Below the pieces are notes generated by a model that was given only the letters and a program-made list of their open reading frames with translations, ran no database searches and was not told the DNA's origin. From Siphonodentalium dalli (lineage: Eukaryota > Mollusca > Scaphopoda > Gadilida > Siphonodentaliidae), in the NCBI GenBank assembly GCA_032622095.1, contig CP136064.1, forward strand, positions 190,139,794 to 190,203,793: 64,000 nucleotides of DNA, read 5' to 3'. The position numbers and the translations under genes were made by a program. Each line of letters begins with the position of its first letter. Positions within the stretch are counted from its first letter, which is position 1. This document shows, piece by piece, positions 58,395-64,000 of the stretch.

Positions 58395-58466
58395 GGGGAT
58401 GTAGCTCAGTGGTAGAGCGTTCGCTTTGCATGTGAAAGGCCCCGGGTTCGATCCCCGGCATCTCCA
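58395..58466 (+). tRNA. tRNA-Ala-TGC: tRNA-Ala (UGC), slot A
   Basis: Consensus body, subtype II. Confidence 0.97.
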
Positions 58467-58706
58467 GCACAGTGCTTTCTTTTTATTTGTATGTATGAAG
58501 TTTTAATTGCACATGCCGCTGTTATGACTGACTGTCGTGATTTCATATACTGGAAAGTCACCATTTGTGAATCGAAACGTTCCGTCCTATATGCATAGCT
58601 ATTAAATCACAACAAAGCAAATTTACCACTTCATCTGACTTCTCATCGAATAATAAATAGCTGTCTAATGTAGTCTCCAAACTTTGACGGACAAATTCTA
58701 TCAGTT

Positions 58707-58778
58707 GGGGATGTAGCTCAGTGGTAGAGCGTTCGCTTTGCATGTGACAGGCCCCGGGTTCGATCCCCGGCATCTCCA
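58707..58778 (+). tRNA. tRNA-Ala-TGC: tRNA-Ala (UGC), slot B, A43C
   Basis: A to C at 58748 (gtgacagg) replaces the U27-A43 pair at the top of the anticodon stem with a mismatch. The remaining four pairs are intact. Confidence 0.93.
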
Positions 58779-59072
58779 AGAAATACTTTTGCACGAAAGT
58801 TAAAATTCGATTATGACGGTTTTGGTGATATTAATGGATGTAAATAATAGAAACAGCTTTCCCCATCGTTTTTCCGCGTGAAATCACGAAAACGAAAAAA
58901 TTACTTTTCTGTATGCTCCGATGATATGCTCCGATGCTCCGTGGTATTGTCCTTATATTGCAGTGTAATTTCTATCATTTTATATTGAGATTAACATACT
59001 TCTTTTTTTTCGTGGGAAATCAAAGGATTTATTATTTGTCGACAATAATATGGCCTTGCAATTTTACGGGCC

Positions 59073-59144
59073 GGGGATGTAGCTCAGTGGTAGAGCGTTC
59101 GCTTCGCATGTGAAAGGCCCCGGGTTCAATCCCCGGCATCTCCA
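59073..59144 (+). tRNA. tRNA-Ala-CGC: tRNA-Ala (CGC), slot C
   Basis: Consensus body. Confidence 0.97.
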
Positions 59145-59916
59145 AGGAAGGCGAATTTTGTTACAATATCTTGCACTATATTTCATCAATGGCGGGTTTT
59201 GGTAAATTTTTACCCCATTCAATCTCATACAAAATTTATAGCACTCGATCTATTTTATCAGAGGCTGCTTTTTGGTAATGTTTTGCACTATTCAAATCTC
59301 GCACAAAATCCCATGTGTACATTGTCCTGTATTTTTTATAATTTGTTTTATATATCAGTTCGTTTCATCCCATATTTTAGTTGCGGGAGGTAGCGTCTGT
59401 TTCACAGCATCACCCATAGAGACAAGTTGACGTCACAGACATGATGCACCATTCGTTCGCAATATGGACACCCAATAATTTAGTTGGTTGTTTGATTACG
59501 ACATGTTCAAGATCGAAAATTGGGATCGTCAAGGTCGGTCTCGGAATATTGTTAAATGGACACAACTCGTTTAAACCTCAAACAGTACGTATACCTAATA
59601 TGGAAGTCGGAACAATGCAGGTCGATAAATACACGAAACACCGTTATACTCTAAAAATAGTCTTATCGAAATCACATTAATTTGACAGCTGTTTTCAATT
59701 ATTTTTTCTCACAGATTGAGACAAACGCTCTTTATGCGTACCGTATAAGGAATATATAAACAATGAACGCTCGATCTTTATTATCTCGTGCTGATTAATT
59801 TTCCGAAAACAATATGACTTGAATAAGTCACGACATGATATGTATACATTTCATGTATTTCTCGACACATTTTGACCCCGAACCGGGCCTCACGAGGAGG
59901 GTGTGTTCTTTGGCCT

Positions 59917-59988
59917 GGGGATGTAGCTCAGTGGTAGAGCGTTCGCTTTGCATGTGAAAGGCCCCGGGTTCGATCCCCGGCATCTCCA
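59917..59988 (+). tRNA. tRNA-Ala-TGC: tRNA-Ala (UGC), slot A
   Basis: Consensus body, subtype II with cctcacgagg and ttatctcgtg upstream, shared with the next unit only. Confidence 0.97.
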
Positions 59989-60228
59989 GCACAGTGCTTT
60001 CTTTTTATTTGTATGTATGAAGTTTTAATTGCACATGCCGCTGTTATGACTGACTGTCGTGATTTCATATACTGGAAAGTCACCATTTGTGAATCGAAAC
60101 GTTCCGTCCTATATGCATAGCTATTAAATCACAACAAAGCAAATTTACCACTTCATCTGACTTCTCATCGAATAATAAATAGCTGTCTAATGTAGTCTCC
60201 AAACTTTGACGGACAAATTCTATCAGTT

Positions 60229-60300
60229 GGGGATGTAGCTCAGTGGTAGAGCGTTCGCTTTGCATGTGAAAGGCCCCGGGTTCGATCCCCGGCATCTCCA
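60229..60300 (+). tRNA. tRNA-Ala-TGC: tRNA-Ala (UGC), slot B
   Basis: Consensus body. Confidence 0.97.
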
Positions 60301-60594
60301 AGAAATACTTTTGCACGAAAGTTAAAATTCGATTATGACGGTTTTGGTGATATTAATGGATGTAAATAATAGAAACAGCTTTCCCCATCGTTTTTCCGCG
60401 TGAAATCACGAAAACGAAAAAATTACTTTTCTGTATGCTCCGATGATATGCTCCGATGCTCCGTGGTATTGTCCTTATATCGCAGTGTAATTTCTATCAT
60501 TTTATATTGAGATTAACATACTTCTTTTTTTTCGTGGGAAATCAAAGGATTTATTATTTGTCGACAATAATATGGCCTTGCAATTTTACGGGCC

Positions 60595-60666
60595 GGGGAT
60601 GTAGCTCAGTGGTAGAGCGTTCGCTTCGCATGTGAAAGGCCCCGGGTTCAATCCCCGGCATCTCCA
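60595..60666 (+). tRNA. tRNA-Ala-CGC: tRNA-Ala (CGC), slot C
   Basis: Consensus body. Upstream ttatatcgcag allele. Confidence 0.97.
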
Positions 60667-61438
60667 AGGAAGGCGAATTTTGTTACAATATCTTGCACTA
60701 TATTTCATCAATGGCGGGTTTTGGTAAATTTTTACCCCATTCAATCTCATACAAAATTTATAGCACTCGATCTATTTTATCAGAGGCTGCTTTTTGGTAA
60801 TGTTTTGCACTATTCAAATCTCGCACAAAATCCCATGTGTACATTGTCCTGTATTTTTTATAATTTGTTTTATATATCAGTTCGTTTCATCCCATATTTT
60901 AGTTGCGGGAGGTAGCGTCTGTTTCACAGCATCACCCATAGAGACAAGTTGACGTCACAGACATGATGCACCATTCGTTCGCAATATGGACACCCAATAA
61001 TTTAGTTGGTTGTTTGATTACGACATGTTCAAGATCGAAAATTGGGATCGTCAAGGTCGGTCTCGGAATATTGTTAAATGGACACAACTCGTTTAAACCT
61101 CAAACAGTACGTATACCTAATATGGAAGTCGGAACAATGCAGGTCGATAAATACACGAAACACCGTTATACTCTAAAAATAGTCTTATCGAAATCACATT
61201 AATTTGACAGCTGTTTTCAATTATTTTTTCTCACAGATTGAGACAAACGCTCTTTATGCGTACCGTATAAGGAATATATAAACAATGAACGCTCGATCTT
61301 TATTATCTCGTGCTGATTAATTTTCCGAAAACAATATGACTTGAATAAGTCACGACATGATATGTATACATTTCATGTATTTCTCGACACATTTTGACCC
61401 CGAACCGGGCCTCACGAGGAGGGTGTGTTCTTTGGCCT

Positions 61439-61510
61439 GGGGATGTAGCTCAGTGGTAGAGCGTTCGCTTTGCATGTGAAAGGCCCCGGGTTCGATCCCC
61501 GGCATCTCCA
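61439..61510 (+). tRNA. tRNA-Ala-TGC: tRNA-Ala (UGC), slot A
   Basis: Consensus body; sister of 59917. Confidence 0.97.
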
Positions 61511-61750
61511 GCACAGTGCTTTCTTTTTATTTGTATGTATGAAGTTTTAATTGCACATGCCGCTGTTATGACTGACTGTCGTGATTTCATATACTGGAAA
61601 GTCACCATTTGTGAATCGAAACGTTCCGTCCTATATGCATAGCTATTAAATCACAACAAAGCAAATTTACCACTTCATCTGACTTCTCATCGAATAATAA
61701 ATAGCTGTCTAATGTAGTCTCCAAACTTTGACGGACAAATTCTATCAGTT

Positions 61751-61822
61751 GGGGATGTAGCTCAGTGGTAGAGCGTTCGCTTTGCATGTGAAAGGCCCCG
61801 GGTTCGATCCCCGGCATCTCCA
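61751..61822 (+). tRNA. tRNA-Ala-TGC: tRNA-Ala (UGC), slot B
   Basis: Consensus body. Confidence 0.97.
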
Positions 61823-62116
61823 AGAAATACTTTTGCACGAAAGTTAAAATTCGATTATGACGGTTTTGGTGATATTAATGGATGTAAATAATAGAAACAG
61901 CTTTCCCCATCGTTTTTCCGCGTGAAATCACGAAAACGAAAAAATTACTTTTCTGTATGCTCCGATGATATGCTCCGATGCTCCGTGGTATTGTCCTTAT
62001 ATCGCAGTGTAATTTCTATCATTTTATATTGAGATTAACATACTTCTTTTTTTTCGTGGGAAATCAAAGGATTTATTATTTGTCGACAATAATATGGCCT
62101 TGCAATTTTACGGGCC

Positions 62117-62188
62117 GGGGATGTAGCTCAGTGGTAGAGCGTTCGCTTCGCATGTGAAAGGCCCCGGGTTCAATCCCCGGCATCTCCA
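62117..62188 (+). tRNA. tRNA-Ala-CGC: tRNA-Ala (CGC), slot C
   Basis: Consensus body. Upstream ttatatcgcag allele. Confidence 0.97.
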
Positions 62189-62960
62189 AGGAAGGCGAAT
62201 TTTGTTACAATATCTTGCACTATATTTCATCAATGGCGGGTTTTGGTAAATTTTTACCCCATTCAATCTCATACAAAATTTATAGCACTCGATCTATTTT
62301 ATCAGAGGCTGCTTTTTGGTAATGTTTTGCACTATTCAAATCTCGCACAAAATCCCATGTGTACATTGTCCTGTATTTTTTATAATTTGTTTTATATATC
62401 AGTTCGTTTCATCCCATATTTTAGTTGCGGGAGGTAGCGTCTGTTTCACAGCATCACCCATAGAGACAAGTTGACGTCACAGACATGATGCACCATTCGT
62501 TCGCAATATGGACACCCAATAATTTAGTTGGTTGTTTGATTACGACATGTTCAAGATCGAAAATTGGGATCGTCAAGGTCGGTCTCGGAATATTGTTAAA
62601 TGGACACAACTCGTTTAAACCTCAAACAGTACGTATACCTAATATGGAAGTCGGAACAATGCAGGTCGATAAATACACGAAACACCGTTATACTCTAAAA
62701 ATAGTCTTATCGAAATCACATTAATTTGACAGCTGTTTTCAATTATTTTTTCTCACAGATTGAGACAAACGCTCTTTATGCGTACCGTATAAGGAATATA
62801 TAAACAATGAACGCTCGATCTTTATTGTCTCGTGCTGATTAATTTTCCGAAAACAATATGACTTGAATAAGTCACGACATGATATGTATACATTTCATGT
62901 ATTTCTCGACACATTTTGACCCCGAACGGGGCCTGACGAGGAGGGTATGTTCTTTGGCCT

Positions 62961-63032
62961 GGGGATGTAGCTCAGTTGTAGAGCGTTCGCTTTGCATGTG
63001 AAAGGCCCCGGGTTCGATCCCCGGCATCTCCA
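62961..63032 (+). tRNA. tRNA-Ala-TGC: tRNA-Ala (UGC), slot A, G18T
   Basis: The D loop reads AGTTGTA (G to T at 62977). This removes G18 of the invariant G18 G19, which docks with the T loop, and alters the end of the A box. A likely weakened gene. Subtype I 5' flank with gctttc trailer. Confidence 0.92.
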
Positions 63033-63272
63033 GCACAGTGCTTTCTTTTTATTTGTATGTATGAAGTTTTAATTGCACATGCCGCTGTTATGACTGACTG
63101 TCGTGATTTCATATACTGGAAAGTCACCATTTGTGAATCGAAACGTTCCGTCCTATATGCATAGCTATTAAATCACAACAAAGCAAATTTACCACTTCAT
63201 CTGACTTCTCATCGAATAATAAATAGCTGTCTAATGTAGTCTCCAAACTTTGACGGACAAATTCTATCAGTT

Positions 63273-63344
63273 GGGGATGTAGCTCAGTGGTAGAGCGTTC
63301 GCTTTGCATGTGAAAGGCCCCGGGTTCGATCCCCGGCATCTCCA
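63273..63344 (+). tRNA. tRNA-Ala-TGC: tRNA-Ala (UGC), slot B
   Basis: Consensus body, ggatgcaaat allele downstream. Confidence 0.97.
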
Positions 63345-63638
63345 AGAAATACTTTTGCACGAAAGTTAAAATTCGATTATGACGGTTTTGGTGATATTAA
63401 TGGATGCAAATAATAGAAACAGCTTTCCCCATCGTTTTTCCGCGTGAAATCACGAAAACGAAAAAATTACTTTTCTGTATGCTCCGATGATATGCTCCGA
63501 TGCTCCGTGGTATTGTCCTTATATCGCAGTGTAATTTCTATCATTTTATATTGAGATTAACATACTTCTTTTTTTTCGTGGGAAATCAAAGGATTTATTA
63601 TTTGTCGACAATAATATGGCCTTGCAATTTTACGGGCC

Positions 63639-63710
63639 GGGGATGTAGCTCAGTGGTAGAGCGTTCGCTTCGCATGTGAAAGGCCCCGGGTTCAATCCCC
63701 GGCATCTCCA
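63639..63710 (+). tRNA. tRNA-Ala-CGC: tRNA-Ala (CGC), slot C, last gene in window
   Basis: Consensus body. Upstream ttatatcgcag allele. The next slot A gene would begin beyond the window end. Confidence 0.97.
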
Positions 63711-64000
63711 AGGAAGGCGAATTTTGTTACAATATCTTGCACTATATTTCATCAATGGCGGGTTTTGGTAAATTTTTACCCCATTCAATCTCATACAAAA
63801 TTTATAGCACTCGATCTATTTTATCAGAGGCTGCTTTTTGGTAATGTTTTGCACTATTCAAATCTCGCACAAAATCCCATGTGTACATTGTCCTGTATTT
63901 TTTATAATTTGTTTTATATATCAGTTCGTTTCATCCCATATTTTAGTTGCGGGAGGTAGCGTCTGTTTCACAGCATCACCCATAGAGACAAGTTGACGTC

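Larger units (their letters stand above)
1..64000 (+). repeat. Tandem tRNA-Ala gene array, interior
   Basis: The whole window is built from head-to-tail units, all in one orientation. The standard unit is 1522 bp (for example A-slot starts 38660, 40182, 41704, 43226, 44748, 46270, 47792). Each unit has slot A (UGC), slot B (UGC) and slot C (CGC) with fixed spacers of 240, 295 and 772 bp. Neither end of the array is visible: base 1 and base 64000 both fall inside a unit. Full-length loci number 45 in slot A, 39 in slot B and 40 in slot C. Flanks differ completely between slots while the 72-nt gene bodies are almost identical. This is seen directly; the mechanism (unequal exchange and conversion) is inferred. 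Confidence 0.98.
19759..64000 (+). repeat. Right sub-array, sub-family 2
   Basis: Every unit reads gtattgtcc (or one-base derivatives) instead of gtattgtgtcc, and has a T8 run upstream of slot C. Units are 1522-1524 bp, apart from two with a SINE and two with a 24-bp deletion. Slot A flanks fall into subtype I (gaacggggcc, gggtatg, usually gcttac trailer) and subtype II (gaaccgggcc, gggtgtg, gctttc trailer). No duplicated A block and no C38 gene occurs here. Confidence 0.93.

Noticed and set aside
1-64000. CRISPR-like or satellite-only interpretation of the regular repeats
   Set aside because: Repeats are about 1.5 kb with intact cloverleaf genes, not short repeats with unique spacers, and the unit has functional gene structure in every copy.

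Overview
The window is the inside of one large tandem array of nuclear tRNA-Ala genes in a eukaryote. I find no convincing protein-coding gene. I count 124 full-length or near-full-length tRNA-Ala loci plus two truncated 5' fragments, all on the + strand, about one per 515 bp. Neither array edge is in view. Each gene has the alanine identity pair G3:U70 and discriminator A73. None has an encoded CCA tail (the final cca is C71-C72-A73). All use internal A/B boxes and are followed by T-runs, as expected for RNA polymerase III genes of a eukaryote. Two copies of a tRNA-headed SINE, whose body and tail look to me like mollusc (bivalve-type) SINEs, make a mollusc the best guess. That taxonomic call rests on memory and is not verified.

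The basic unit is 1522 bp with three slots in fixed order. Slot A is anticodon UGC, preceded by ttggcct and followed by gcacagtgc. A 240 bp spacer leads to slot B, also UGC, preceded by atcagtt and followed by agaaatac. A 295 bp spacer leads to slot C, anticodon CGC, preceded by acgggcc and followed by aggaaggc. A 772 bp spacer leads to the next A. The array therefore supplies decoders for GCA and GCG in a 2:1 gene ratio, and no AGC isoacceptor.

Region 1 (1-19658) is the left sub-array. About half of its units are 2130 bp because a ~606 bp block carrying slot A is tandemly duplicated (A-A'-B-C). Units are arranged in a 7.29 kb higher-order repeat (3204-10495, 10496-17781) proved by shared private variants. 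Nine UGC genes here carry C38 instead of U38. Single-base and homopolymer indels become dense from about 15 kb to the 100-N gap at 19659-19758, which looks like weak consensus polishing.

Region 2 (19759-64000) is a different sub-family, with diagnostic differences in every unit (gtattgtcc instead of gtattgtgtcc; T8 instead of T7). It consists mostly of 1522 bp units of two A-flank subtypes: I (gaacggggcc flank, usually with a gcttac trailer) and II (gggtgtg flank, gctttc trailer). At 32087 and 35544 the same SINE sits inside a slot B tRNA, flanked by a 105 bp duplication. That 3457 bp two-unit segment has itself been tandemly duplicated. A handful of tRNA copies are damaged, most clearly 48446-48512, which lost its anticodon by slippage between two TTCGC repeats.

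The genes do not form an operon. Each is expected to be an independent pol III unit. Their near identity inside quite different flanks, together with chimeric copies and neighbour-shared variants, shows ongoing unequal exchange and gene conversion.
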